From Areca catechu (lineage: Eukaryota; Streptophyta; Magnoliopsida; Arecales; Arecaceae): DNA of 64,000 nucleotides. The first letter of the stretch is position 1. Every line of letters starts with the position of its first letter. The position numbers were made by a program, and so were the translations under genes. The notes below the pieces were generated by a model, which did not search any database, was not told the DNA's origin, and was given only the letters and a program-made list of their open reading frames with translations. Location: positions 5,003,001 to 5,067,000 of the forward strand of contig CM038046.1 of NCBI GenBank assembly GCA_021397845.1, in the 5' to 3' direction. Positions 34,675-49,600 of the stretch are shown here, one piece after another.

Positions 34675-37600
34675 TAAATGACTTCATAAATTCTAATGAC
34701 CAAACAGCCATTCAGAGGGTGATGATAAAGTAGATAATGTTGTGAAGTCCCAAGGGTGTACCAACATGAGTGTTTCGCAAATGTGCTCAGATGAGTAATA
34801 CAAGTATTAAGGAACAAATTAGAGATGAGAAGAATGGATGCCTACAAGTTAGAATAATAGAGGATCAAGTTATATCGAAAAGGATGAGATGGTGTGAGCA
34901 CAGGCAAAAACTTGGGAGGCCCTAGAAGGGTCTTGATTATGTGTTTGAAAACATACATGACATCAAAAGTAAAATTTTCAAATTGTTGTTGTAGTGTGCT
35001 TATTCTGCATTTGTGCTGGCCCTTGACTTATAATTAAGCATGTAATAGTCTACAATTCCTAGCCCTAGCTAACAGGACTGGGGGTCCAGTGATTTCCAAT
35101 GGTTAACATCCCTCTCTTAAGGGCTTGCTCTCTAGAGAGGTTCAAGGTTGAAGCCCTGGTACTATCACCGTACAAAGTTGTCATTAGGTAACTAAGTGGC
35201 CAGGCCAGTTTAACTTGTGCTCCCAATAATTCCCTTTTTTTTCTCTGTGCTTCTTTACTCTGAGCCTTGCTCTCATTCAATCTTTTACAAATTTCTTTGT
35301 ACTTCCATCATGATCATGCATATAACGGATTCATCATTTTTTTCATATTTTACTCATTTCTCACCCTTTAAAGTGCCCTCATCATACTTCTTCTAACAGC
35401 AAGCAATTTTTTGGATAGTTTCCAACTGAAGTACCATCTAATTTATTCTGACAGAATTGAATAAGATCTTCAATCAAGACATGGCTCATTGGTCTTATGA
35501 TGACTGAATTTCTACATTTCCAGTTCTGGTTGTTATTAAAAAAGTAACATGAGAACAAATGTAGGAGCTAATGGGTCATGAAGGTATTCAAACGATATGC
35601 CAAATTTTTTCAGTTCACTTTCAAAAACTGCTCTCTTCAACTTTTGGGCTAACACCTTTCAATCAATGAGTCCAATTCATGTGCTACACAGACCAAGTTT
35701 TCTTGCATGAAGACTTTTCAGAGCACTTGAGGCGGTGAAAAGCTGGATTGTAGGATCAGGGTTGCACCACTCTCCAGTCACCAGAGGAGTGTTGTTGCCC
35801 CTTGATGTAGTATCTCAATCTCCATTGCACAATCCTACTGCTGCTTGAAGGCTTTGTGATTGCCAACCAATGTTCTTTAGCTACCAGGACACCATACTTG
35901 TGATCGAAGAGATAGCTTGCCTGTGAACTAACCTTTGTAGTTTAACGTATATCCTATCAAGGGGTTTGCGCTCCTAGGATAAATAGAACTGTTGAGGTCA
36001 AGGATTGTGGAACCATCTTAAACTGCATGGTTTAGGATGTACCTAGCCATATCCATGGCGGACCGAGATGGTTCCAACATTTGAAACGAGAAACCCCTGT
36101 GCTAATGGAGAGGGAGAAGGAAAGACAGGAAAAGACAGAGAAAGGGAAGGGAGGAAAGCAAGAGGGAGAGAGGGCCACCCAAAGGCTGGAGAAAGGGATC
36201 CACCCTCCTCCCTCTGGTAGCGCTCTGGCAGCCTTCAGCGACAATTCAGTAATGCTCCCACCCTCTCTCTCTCTCTTTTCCTCACGTGCTTGTGCTCCCC
36301 CACCCTTGATGCCATATTAGTCCACGCTTCACCAGCCTCTGCCACCTTCACCATCCCTCTCCCTCCCTCCCCTCTTTTTCTCTCCTATTCTCCCCCTCCC
36401 CTCTACCTTTTCTACTGCATTGGTTTGGTCCTGGCACAGAACAACATAGGGGCATACCGAACCCTATTGCCAATTAACCGATCTAGGCCCTGGTATTGCC
36501 GCTTAAGGTACAATAACTAAATCTAAAACAAAGAACTAAAAAGCAGAAATCATTAGTCTACTTATCACGGAGTTTGTTGGAGAAGGAAGAGGGTGGGGGA
36601 TCACCTCTCCTTCCCCTAAAAAACCTCCTAGGGAAAAGACTAGGAAACTATCCTATACCTAAGATACATGAAACTAATGTAGAAAGAATAGGAAAGAGAA
36701 ACTAGCTAGCATTAAAAAAGAAAAGAGAACTTCCATAGTATGCTTATTCCCTTGGCCAAGCCTTTGTAAGCATTGTCAAGCACTTCACACCCTACAAAAT
36801 CATTGAAAAAGTTTTAACCATGGCATCTTGGTCAGGCAAGACCTAGCCTCTTTGTAAGTGTACTTTGTGTTAGATAGCTATTCTTACATACTTTGTGATA
36901 GATAACTATGAGCTTCTTGCTGAGAATCCTTGATGGTTCTGGTTGTAGGGGGTTAGGGGTATTGACAATGCCTCCTAGAGGAACCAAGTTTGTGCACATC
37001 CAATATGAGGACCAAAATCATGGAAAAATCAACTTATTTTGTGCGAAAGTTGTAAAAAGATAAACTTTAAGGACTCTGAGTGGAGCTTGAATCCCTTTAG
37101 ACAACAAAGATGGTGTTACAAGAGCTATTCTAATGGTGCTATTCAAAGAGATGTGGTTAATAGGCCAACTGTAAGAATGATCCAGATTCTGTAAGTTTTA
37201 ATGATGGATGGCAACATAATTACCATAAGAATGATATTTGATGGCTGGGATCCTGCTATCAATTTGAGTGGGCTCTAGCACGAGTCCTAAAAAGCATATG
37301 AAGCAATGGATGTGATGCAAAGAAGCAACATTTTCAAGGGCCTCTTTTGGGCCAGTAATGCTTGCAATATTGTTGCCACTGACACTTGCCTTCTTGTTTG
37401 GTGTCAAATGCCAAAGTGTTTATATGGATCTCTAATAGCCATAGCATTAAGTGAGAAGAATTGGGTAAGCCAGCTTTGCTTGCAAAATCCTTCATGATCA
37501 CTTTTGCCTCTTACGATCTAGCTCCTTACCGACTGCAGTGGCATATTAGTTTGCAAAAAATTCAATGAAACTTTTTGCAAGATTTGATGGTATATCCTAT

Positions 37601-40600
37601 CTACCATGGTCCTAATGTCGATCAAACATTGATGTAACAAAACATAGGAGACTCAAAATCAGGTAACTTCCAGTGAGAATAGCAGCTTTGAATGCCCAAC
37701 TGTTAGTACAGATCTAATGGTCACATCAATATCATCAATACCAAATCTGCTAGTCAGGGCAATCTGTCAGTATCTCTTCTAATAATCATGCCAATACCAT
37801 CTTATAAAAATCCAATACGGTTAGTTCAAAATCACAGGCCACTCCAAGCAATCACGTGTAGAAAACTTGAAGGCCAATTTATGGATGCTTGCACCTAAAG
37901 TTTAGGTTAAAATGATGAAACCTAAAAGAAAGCATTATAAAATTCATCAAGGCAAGATAGGATAAAGGGGTCCGATTTCAATCACCAGTTTCATAGGATT
38001 TGGTAACATTGCTTCCTAACCAATGGTGGAGGATTGCTACACCATATGATATGTTGATCTTCTTGCAGGATCCAACTGTTACATGAAGATGTGCAATCAC
38101 CACTTGACACTTTTTCCAGCCACCAAAACACCCTGATTGCCCTGCAAGAGATGTGTTGTTATAGTTTCTACTTCTCTAGACAGGGGTATACCTAGCCTAG
38201 TGTCTTGAACATGGATAGAAGATTAATTGAAAGAAATATTAGACTGATTTGGGTGCAGGTTTTCAAATCTAAAAACAGGAAAAATAATTTCTGTGATGCT
38301 AACTTAGGAATTTTGTGGGAAAGGGGGTATTGCAAAACCCCTCCTTCCCTTAAAAGCCCAAAAGGAATATTATGCCTAAACCATATGAATAATGCAAGAA
38401 AATAAATATAAATTATACTAAATTGAACTAAAAAAGAAATTAGAAAGAAAAAGAACCTAAGATTTCCCTAAGACATGCAAAAACCCAGGCTAAGACCCTT
38501 TTTTGAGTATCCATTAAGTCCTCCACATCCTCCAAGATTGTTGAAAAAAACTTTAATTATGCCTTAGTCTCTCAAAGCATGCTCTTGCAATCTCCTTAGC
38601 AATTGTTTTTGTGGAGATTTTAGGATTAATATCAGCACTAAGGGCTAGGGATCTATATGGTACCTTCGGAAGGCTTAGCCTTTGCATATCCAACAATGTT
38701 TGCTGGACCAAGGTGGTATATCCATGATCCATGCCCTAATTTTCCTCTAGAACAATAAAGGTGGATGGGGTAGTTAGAGTCTCTCTCTCTCTCCATTTCT
38801 TTGGCATCTTCAACATCTCGCTCCACCACATCCACTCCCTACTGATAAGTTCCTCTTCCCCCTTGTCTGCTCACCACTTGCCTCCTCCAAGATCCTATAT
38901 CCTTGAAGACTAGCTGCTCTACTTGCCCCCTTCCACTCGGCACTCTCGACCAATGCCTACGTTGCCCATTCTACTAGCTACATCTCCCTCAACCCAGGCC
39001 CTCCATCTCGATGGTCCATCTCCCTCCGTCCATCGGGCCCTCCTCCCTCAACGCTCCCCTTGACCGCCTTTGCCATCGAGGCCCTTAATAATCGCCCACT
39101 AATACATTATGCAACTTGTTAAGAAAAATGTCTCGAAATTAGCCCTGAACAAAGTCCAAACAGGTGAAGAAACCTAGTTCAAGAGAGAAGGAAAACAAAA
39201 AAAAATTTCGACCGACAGACCAGGCCAAACCACGGTCCAGACAGGTGGCCCAGGTGCTGCATGCACGAGCGTGCGGTGGCCCAAGGCCCAGGCGGCAGTC
39301 GCCGTTTCCCTCTCTCCACGCAATGTCCTCTACAGTGATTTTTTTCATGGATCTTGATATGATCCGACGGACGCGCACCAATCATGCAAGGATCAGACGG
39401 CTGTGTGCGTCTCTGGGTGCAATCTGCATGATTTGGGCTGATCATGCACGATTTTCAGCATAGATCAAGTCGATCGATAGACTCAATTGCTCTTGTAGTC
39501 AGACGTGAATTGAAAAATTTACGAGACTGATTTGGACACGATTTGGACCGTTGGATTCCTAGTAAGACGTTCTTTGCAACGGCGGCTATAAAACCTTGGG
39601 CAAAGGATAGAGACTAGGTGTGAAGATCAAAAGAGTGGTGAGGGGTCTCCAGTTGAGAGCTTGTAAGAGGGATTTTGAAATTTCTTGTTGAGAGATTTGT
39701 ACGAGATTGAGAGGAAGTTTTTAATCTTATAAATTTATTTTTTCATAGTAAAATCTTGCATGCCCAATTAATTACATCTTGTATTTTATCTCTTCTTCCT
39801 TCTCCTATGACATCGACAACGACGATCGTAATCCTAGGAATGGGGATCTGTATTCTATATGAATGATCCCCAACATGAGCAGTATCGATACAAGTTGATG
39901 CCCCTAACAACTGGTATCAGAGCCCCGGATTGTCCATGATTAATCGAGATCAAAGAAAATGACGAGTGCAATCAAAGTCAACATCAACCGATTTAACGAG
40001 AAAAGTCTCCTTCTAACAAGCAAGGAAGAAAGATATGCTTATCCAGCAGGGATTGATCGATGCTCTTATACGAAGAGAGACAAGTCATTATGGAAGAGAA
40101 GACTTGGAGGCAGCACCAGATGCACGTAGTGAGTACGATCTGCTTGTACTCGACGGGCGAGGTGATGATCTATGTATTGCAGGAGACTTTCCCGATGGTG
40201 CTATGGACGAAGCTCGAGGAGCTGTACATGGCAAAATCCCTCACCAACACACTGTTCCTTTGAAAGCAGTTCTACCAACTGCGAATGACTGAGGGGCAAA
40301 GCATACAAAAGCACCTAACTTTTCAAGGATCCTCGACAACCTTCTCAGTGTAGGTAAGGTAGACAAAGGATCAGGACATTGATCTTACTATCATTCCTAC
40401 CACAATCCTTCGAGTCCTTGATAGCTGCTCTTCTAGTGAAAAAAATACCATCAAGGAAAAGATCATCTCGGCATTACTCCAAAATAACATTCTCAAATGA
40501 AAGAATTAAGCTTCAAGTTCAAGCGAGAACTCAGCATTGATGATTTCTAAAAGAGCAGACAACAAAAGGCAAACCGATAGAGGATCGCGAGATGGATGAT

Positions 40601-43600
40601 CTAGGTTGAAGGATGCAAGATCAAATGCTTTCAGTGCAACGAGTTGGGACATCTTGTTAAAGATTGCCCACAACTCAGAAATTAAACGAGGGCTACCACG
40701 ACAATGGCCGATGGCAGGGATAATGGGTATATCAATGATGCACTTATAGTATCCAACGGGATATCCCCTTCTTTTCAGTGGATTTTAAATTTTGCATGTC
40801 CCTATCATATATGTTGTAGAGAGCTGTTCGACACTCTGAGAGCAGAAAAGGTACTATTTACTTGTCAAATGGATCGAGTTATGCGATCGCGGGCATCGGG
40901 ACAATCAGCTTGGAGGCGCATGATGGATAGTGAAGAAACTGAACGAAATCGATGCATATCCAATTTTCGTAGAAATTTAATTCTCACAGTAAACTGGACT
41001 CAAAAGACTACACATGGAGTCGATAAGCCGGTGATAAAGTCTTGAAGGTCTTGCATTATGACAATAGGATCATTTTGAAAGGGAAGAAATATAAATTCAC
41101 TATTTTTTGACAAGAAGTTCAGTACGAGATGGAGTCCTTGATGTAGACAGGACCCTAGTGCAAGGTGAAGATCTGGAGTAGGTGGATCGGGCACGAAAAA
41201 TAAATTTTGGAAGAACGACAGGCGACATCGCAAGATGAAGTTTCCATTATCGCAGGAGGCTTTTTCAAGTCTCATGTCGAGATGAGCATAGTACATGACG
41301 AAGATGGGATCGAATGGCCTAGCTCAACTTCCATATTTGTCCATCCATAATCAGGCATTTGCCCTAGGGCATGGAAGCGTGAAAAATCCTTCAAAAGCTC
41401 TCAAGGTCAAGTGGAGATCGAATGTCAAATCGAGATGGAGATTATTGGAAAACATGCCTCAAAATCGATCTTGAACGAAACCCAAATTGGTGGAGAAACC
41501 TAGTGAGAAGCCTAATCTAAGAGAGAAGGAAAAGAAAAAAAAAGGTTTCAGCCCGCAAACCAGGCTGGCCCGCAGGCTAGACCGCAGTCGACCATTGGCC
41601 TAAGTGCACGCGCGCGGGAGAGTGACCCAGCTTGGCACATGCATGGGCACGCATGCGGTGACCCAAGGCCCAGACGGTAATCATCATTTTCCACTCTCCA
41701 CATGATCTCTACAATGATTTTTTCACGGATCTTGATGCAATCCGATAGATGCACGTTGATCGCACATGGATTGGATGGCTGCGTGCATCTTCGAGCACGA
41801 TCTGTATTATTTGGGTTGATCATGCACGATTTTTTATGTGGATCAAGTCCGATCGATGGTCTTACTTGCTCTTGCAGTCAGATACAAATTGGAAAGCCTA
41901 TAGAATTCCAATTTGAACGTGGTTTGGATAGCAAGACTTTCGGTGAGACGCTCTTTGCAACAGTGGCTATAAAATCATGGACAGAGGGCAAAGACTAGGC
42001 ATGAGGATCAAAAGAGTGGTGATGGATCTCTGGTTGAAAGCTTGTACGAGAGATTTTGGAATTTTTTATTGAGAGATTTGTACGAGATTGAGAGTGAAAG
42101 TTCCTATTCTTGTAAGTTTATTTTTTCTCATAATGAAACATTGCATGTCCAATTAATTGCATATTATATTTTATTTCTTTTCTTCCTTTTCCTATGGCAT
42201 CGACATCGATGATTGTGATCCTGTAAACAGAGATCCATATTCCACACGAGTGATCCCCGACGTGAGTGGTATCAATGCAAGTTGATACCCCCAACACAAC
42301 TATCACTAGTAACTTCTAATAGTATGAATTTTACTTTCAGATGACCTTGAGTGGGGCTTCTTCTAGCTTCCCCTATAAAATCAAATCTACCATGAGTGCA
42401 ATGCCTAATGTAGTTAAATTGGGCCCTTTATGTTAAAGTACAAGCCAAGATGCCTACATGTGGATACGAGTACTTTTAAGCGGAACCAAACACATTGATC
42501 TTCATTTGTTGGAATGCACCCTTAAAACACACTACATACACCCTTGGTGGTTACCAATTTTCTTAACTACTTAACCAGAAGCTATATTAAAGTCACCACT
42601 TAGCTTTACACAAAAAATATACAATGAAAAAAAAGAATTATATTTCTAGTGGAACTCAAATTTCTCTTTTTCTTACTAGGCTCTATACTTTAACTCCACA
42701 AGATCTCAATGACTAAGTCAAAATTATTATTGCTATCTTTAGATAACATAATAACATATCATTATCATAATAAATCAAACTACAATCTATTGTATAAATG
42801 GTAAGACATATTAAATTTCAATAGAGCCCTCAATTTTTCTTAAGAATCCCTTTTGTAGGTAGTCACCTCTAGCCAAAGGGTGATCACGAGATCTCTTCTA
42901 ACACATGATATTAACTTTTGGTTCTATTCTTTAAGTTCAGTTCTGAATATTGTACTGCTACTATACATAGAATATCATCTTGATAAACTGATACAAATAG
43001 AAGATGCTTGAAGTAGGTCAATATGCATATCCCTCAAGAGATGCAAGGTGTCTAACATTTTGACACCATACCATATGATATTTTGATGCATGACATGATG
43101 AAATAGGACATTCTAATATTTTCTATTCTATTTGTGCAAATCATTTTATTCATATTACATCAAGGCTTTGATGGATGATATTTAGACGAAGGAAAATGAA
43201 TAGGCAAGTCATGATTTTGGAAATAAATCCATCAAATGTTGGACAGCCATGATAAATCATTTGGACAATTTGTTTAGCTCAGCAAAATCAAATAGGCAAG
43301 TCATTTCTCCAACATCTAACAACAAATATACACCAAAGATACATAACTGGAAGTAAATCTACTAGTATCACATTGCCAATTACTATATGGACAAAAAAGC
43401 TGGGATGTAAAATTCATAGTTACTCCTTTCAGAGGCACAGAACGTACATCCTTAATCTGCTTCTTATGCGTGAAGCTGACCTGGAGCAGTGTACATGTCA
43501 ATATAGTACTATTTGCATTACATTAGGTCAAAATGATTGTCATTTAGTGCTCTGTCATTTACATATAAGCAGCCCGGTTGATTATCATAATAATAAACAT

Positions 43601-46600
43601 GATATGCTCGATTCTGATTAACTAGGTTCTAGTGATTTGGAAGTAAACCGTAGGTCAAATTCGTACACTAGCAATAGATGTATAAGCATGCATATATAAG
43701 TCAATGGTCAAGGGACTTGCTCCATTAATTTGTAAATATCACAAGAGCCAAACAGTCTATAACCCCATTAATTTGTAAATATCACAAGAGCCAAACAGTC
43801 TAACCCATCTTGGTTTGCATTACAGTTGTACCACTAAAAATTAGGATGCTATCAGGTGGCCCAATTCATTTGATGTATGAGAAATGTAAAAGGAGCATTG
43901 AAGGAAGCAGTGTTGCCTGAAAATGTAGACTTTGAGAGACTTCATATATCACATAAAAAAAACACAACAGGAAAGTAGTGCTTTCAGAGATGATGTACAT
44001 AAGACAATAATAAGATCAGATTTAAAACAATAGGTGAATTTGAGAAATCAAGAGAAAGCTATGAAACATAAAGTTAGTAAATAATCTCTTGTTGATATAC
44101 TAAAGCAAGAGATAAGGGACAAGTCCAACAAAGTTCACCTTTATTAGATTTGGATGATTCATAAAGAATAGTCATATTTACAAAAAATTAAAATTGGAAG
44201 TGTGACCAATAAATAAAGGAAAGAGGAATTGTAAGCGGTGTACCTGAGTTCCACTCCCATTATCACTTCCATCCCTAATATTCAAGCCAATGCTCTCATT
44301 GTCATCATCGTCATTGCTTCCACTATAATTGTCAGAGTCATCAGCACTCTTTGACTTTGCAGGTTTTTGGGTTTGGATGCCACTTTCACTACCACTACCA
44401 CTAGACTGAGATATAGGAATAAAGAAATGCAGTTAGAAGAGGAAAGTAAAAACAAATAATCAAAAACAAAAAGATAAAAGAGACTTGAAAAAATGAAGAA
44501 ACGAATAACAGGGAGATTTGATGGATGAAGAATATGACCATATCCTAACTTAATCAATAGCATTTCCTGAAGACACTATTAAGAAATATGAATCCCTGTA
44601 GTCTATGCAATAGAACAGAACACAATAAAAAAAACAATCTGAATGGTACACGATAGAAACTAACACTGTGATATCTCCTCCAGACATGCTGCCAAAGGTT
44701 TTTTAGTTCATTCTTGCGAATAGGCTTCACTAAAAAGTCAACTGCACCTTTTGACAAACATTTAAAGACTGTACCCATAGAATCATTTGATGACATCACT
44801 GCACACAAAGCTCATCAGGTGTAGCAGCTAAATGTACCAAAGTTAAATAATTTGAAAGAACTATAGTTTGAGATATCATAATTTCATTTGAAAGAAATAT
44901 AATTTAATATAATCAAGTGATGGAGGATGAGAACTTACTAATAACAGGAATATTCTTGCGAGTTTTATGGCTCATGATCTTGCTTAGAAGACCAATGCCA
45001 GATAAACAAGGCATGACTACCTCAGTCAAGACTAGGTCGATATGATTTGTAAGATCTTCTAAAATTTTCCATGCTTGTAGGCCATTTGCAACAGCAGTAA
45101 CTGTTCAAGGGTCAAGAACGGTTGGAAGTGAATGTAATTATATAGAAGACATGATGCAAAAAATCTACATCAGATAGTTTCTATTTTAATAATTATTGAA
45201 GTTCAAAGAACAATTGGGAGTGAATGTAATTATATGGAAGACATGATGCAAGAAATCTACATCAGATAGTTTCTATTTTAGTAATTATTGAAGTTCAAAG
45301 AACAGTTAAGAGTGAATGTAATTATATGGAAGACATGATGCAAGAAATCTACATCAGATAGTTTCTATTTTAGTAATTATTGAAGTCCAAATATTCTACA
45401 AGACAAAACTCTTGAAATTCGTATTATTGGAGATCATGTAGTATTTGAACTGATACAACATATGATAATGATTTAGTTGTTTGACTGTGTTTCTTGAAAC
45501 ATTCATGCAATGATTATATCTTAGAACTTTTTTTTGAGAACAAGCAGGAACCCCACCCAGGGAATACCACCTGTTATATAATTAATAGGGGTGCGGGTGC
45601 ACTGCCCACTATACATTACTTGAGGTAAGATCATTAGGAAACACTTATTAGAACTTGAGCCCCAGATCCTACCTTTACGGTCAGAAGGGTATGATTCCCA
45701 ACCTTCCTCGATACTTGGAGATTCATTCATGAAATTGCCATCCATAGTGACTGTCAACCCGATCACAAAATAGGGCATTAAATTGATTTGATCACACTAT
45801 TATTATATAATGGTACTATTTTATCGGCCAGCATGAAAGAGGATCATCTCATACCTTCATAGCACTAAAACTAAATCAAAATGTTCAGCTAAAATCAAGG
45901 TTTACCATCTTGGCATTAGACTTTATACCGATACCATTCTATTATAGTGTCAGCATATGGTATGAGATGATGAGGCTTACCAAGTGTCAGTATAGTACAA
46001 ATTGTATACCGGATTGGTACCGGTAGTGGCGGATGCATGTTTGCAGATGTGGGGTCAACTAACCCCACAAAAAAAATATAAAAAATATTAAGTATATATA
46101 TATATATACACTAGTAAGAAAAACAAAAATTGACCACTAATTTTATGAATTGACCCCATATCTCATGTAAAATTCTGAAGAAGTAAAGAGTAAAAAGGAC
46201 CACATCAAAGGAATGATTGACTTACATTCTCTCTCTTTAATGACTCACATTTCCCTCTCTCACATCACTTTGATCTCTCTCCATCTCTCTCTTCTTTTCT
46301 CTTTCTTTATTTATTATTTTTCTATTTGTCTCTTAATGCCCCACCCCTACCTTATCTATCCACCCCTAACATTTAAACCCCACATCAATTTATTTTTTAT
46401 ATCCTAGAAGGACCACATTAAAAGAGTTATTATGACAACTAACATATCCCACCTCTCTCCCCACCCCAACCCCGTCCATCCACCCCTTACATTTAAACTT
46501 CGTGTCAATTTGTTTTTTATACCCTAGTTAATCCAAATACAATAGAAAACCATATGTTTCTTCTCAACCCAAATCAGATGTCTCTTTTAGTTTTTTTTTT

Positions 46601-49600
46601 TTTTTGTAACACTCTTTTAGTTTTTTTCTTCTGCTTTTAGTCACTCATGTCAAATATGTATGATTAGAATTTTTTTTATTAGCAATTATAATTTTAACAT
46701 TTGATAATATCTAATAACTATGATCTATTATCCTTGAATCCCTAGGATTTTATTCTTTTTGTTTGTAAATAATAGTTAATTTTTGTTTAGTTATAAATAA
46801 TGAGTTAGCATAAGAAAATAATGTTTGTAATTCATAGAGAATTTGCTTTTTATTGATGTTGTTGGTGACATGATATTGTTATAAATGTATAAAAAAAACA
46901 ATTGATGCATTATTTTTGTCAATGAAACATGGAGAGATTTTTTAAAAAAAATAATCCCTTCTAACTAGGGATGGCAATAAAATCCAAACCCATGGGTACC
47001 CGACCCGACCCGATTGGATCGGGTAGTCAACGCTTTGACTGGATTTGGGCCGGGTTTAGGTAAAACCCGAATGTTTAACTTTGGATTTGGACCGGAACTG
47101 GATAGATATACACTCGACCCGAACCCGAACCCGGCCCGAATTATTTTAATATTTAAATATATATAATTAATATATATTATATTTTTATTTATTTCAAAAG
47201 TATTGAATTAAGTCTTGTTAAATTTTATTTGTTTAAGATAATTTAAAATTTATTTTGTATATGTTGAACTAAAAATGTAGTTAAATTTTATTTGTTTAAT
47301 GTACGTATGATTTATAAAATGATAGATGATTTTAAAGTTGACAAAATGAAAAAAAAAATTAATATGACTCAATTGGGTTCGGGTCGGATAAACCCGAATT
47401 ATCCGATACCCGATTGAGATGGGTTTGGATAAACAAAACCTAGTCCCGATAGTATTTGGACCGAGTTTGGATAGTTTATTGAGTATTCGGGTTTGGGTTT
47501 GGATAGTTATGCACTCAGCCCGAACCCGGCCCATTGCCATCCCTACTTCTAACTCTTCATCACAAAACTCACCTTAAACCCTAGAAAGTTAAAGCGGAGG
47601 TGATATTGAAAGTCAAAGTGAAATTAGAAGTAGTTTATTGACAAGTCAAATTGATCTTAATTCTCTTCCAAATGATCCCGGAAATAAAAAAAGAATTTTA
47701 GATTATCATCCAAATAATTGAGATGAAGTGAGGAGACAATACGTACAAAAAGACCCTTGCCAACCTCGCAACCATGATTTTTTCCAAAAAAATAGTGGAG
47801 GTATGTTGCATAGATTTAATTCTTCTTGATTTGATCAATATGGCAATTGATTAGAATACAATAGAAAAGAGGATGCACCATTTTGCTTATGTTTTATTCA
47901 TAAACAATTTTCTTCTTATTGATGTTGCTGGTAACATGTTATTGTTATGAATATATAAAAAAATTAATTGGTGCATTATTTAAACATGGAGAGATTCTTT
48001 AAAAAAATAGCACTTTGTGGCTCTTTATCACAAAACTCATTTAAATTCTAGAAAGTGAAAGCAGAGGTGGAAATGGAAATCAAAATGGAATTAGAATTAT
48101 TTTTATTGATAACTCACTCCAATCTTCTAAGAGAAGTCCAGAAACAAAAAAAAAAAAAAAAGACCTATCTTTATCATAACCAATGTAGGGGCTAACCTCT
48201 CTCAATATCCCAAGGCTTTGCAGGTCGAACCTTGTCCCTAGCAACTAGGACCCCCCCATCCTTTGGGCAGAGAAATCACATCCGGAGTCTCTCGGCCTAA
48301 CTGATCCTCGGCCTTGGAAAAAATGCCTGGACCGACCTTAGGTTCTTGTGCCTAGTAGTGGAAAAGAACTCTCAGGCAGTGCTCCCTTGCATAGCCCAAA
48401 GGATGGTTTGACCGATACTCATCTCCATGCACTCGATTGCATGACTAGCAAGCCATATCATATCCCATTATCATTAGCAAATCTTTGCAATTAAGGAGCG
48501 TGGTTGGTCCTATGTAGTGGTTAACATCACGATTAAAGGGCATGGACAATTCTGCACAAAAAATGCTTAATTAAATGGGAGGAAATATTCTGCACGGTAT
48601 AGAATGATCCCTTGATAGCTTTATGCGATGGGGCCTTCAGCCCTGTCACTTCTTATCATACCTCATTAAGAGCTTTTCATCCCGAAAATGCCCCTGGGTC
48701 TTGCCTATAAAAGGGGCTCCTTGGAAGTTCCCAAGATAAGCACAAGATCTTTGGTCTCCGCTCCCTCTTTCTTCTTTCTGTTCCCGATTCCTGACTTGAG
48801 TGTTAGAGGGTCCATGCCGAAGCAATCTCCGGCCAGGTACTTTTTTTTTTGCAGGTATAGCTCATGGTGTCACCTCTCCAACAAACTCCGGCATCTATCC
48901 GAGAACCAGCGGCAACAACCATGATTTTTTCCAAAGAAATATTGGTGCATTGCATAGATTTAATCCTTCTTGATTTGATCAATATGGAAATTAGTTAGAA
49001 TACAAAATAAAAGAGGATGCAGTATTTTAATTGTGTTGTTACTTATTCAAGAATGAAGTTGGAAAATATACTAGGGATGACATTTTGTTAGTAGGGGTTT
49101 AAGGCTTGGAACAAAAAAAGAGATTTGATATGTATATTGGTGGATGCAATAGTGCCCATAACCAAGCCATCAAAAAATGTGAAGATCTAATGAAGCAAAA
49201 ACAATCCATACAAACTGCTGTTAATAAGCAATCTGAGCAAGCTAAGAGTGAGTATTGAACTTGCTTAAATGCATCAATTGATTGTTTAAGATATCTTTTG
49301 TGCAAGGATTGCCATTTCATGGACATGATGAGCATAAATATTCAAGTAATAGAAAAAAAATTTCTTTAACCATTACAATGGCTTATTGATTGAAATAAAA
49401 ATGTGAGAAGTGTTGTGTTTCAAAATGCTCTAAAAAATCAACAAATGACTGTCCCATCGATTCAGAAAATATTATGCATGCTTATGCAAAAGAAACAACT
49501 AATGCTATTATTGATGACTTTGGCAATGATTTATTTGAATATTGGCAGATGAATCATGTGATTATCACACAAAGAGCAAAAGGCTTTTGTTTTGCTATGT

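Larger units (their letters stand above)
39117..42296 (+). mobile_element. Short Ty1/copia element in PRR intron 4
   Basis: LTRs of 793 and 854 bp flank a 1.53 kb interior with a tRNA-iMet primer-binding site, gag remnants and a protease scrap, but no integrase, reverse transcriptase or RNase H. It lies antisense to the host gene. Exact CAACT duplications flank it. With this content it is a non-autonomous copia derivative that needed enzymes from elsewhere. Confidence 0.85.
33822..44243 (-). other. PRR intron 4 (10.4 kb)
   Basis: GT-AG intron. It contains a 32-T run (34642-34673), a CT/GA-rich stretch (36080-36420), two diverged LTR-like stretches (~36540-36900 and ~38270-38640) and the copia element at 39117-42296. 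I see no independent gene inside. Confidence 0.85.
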
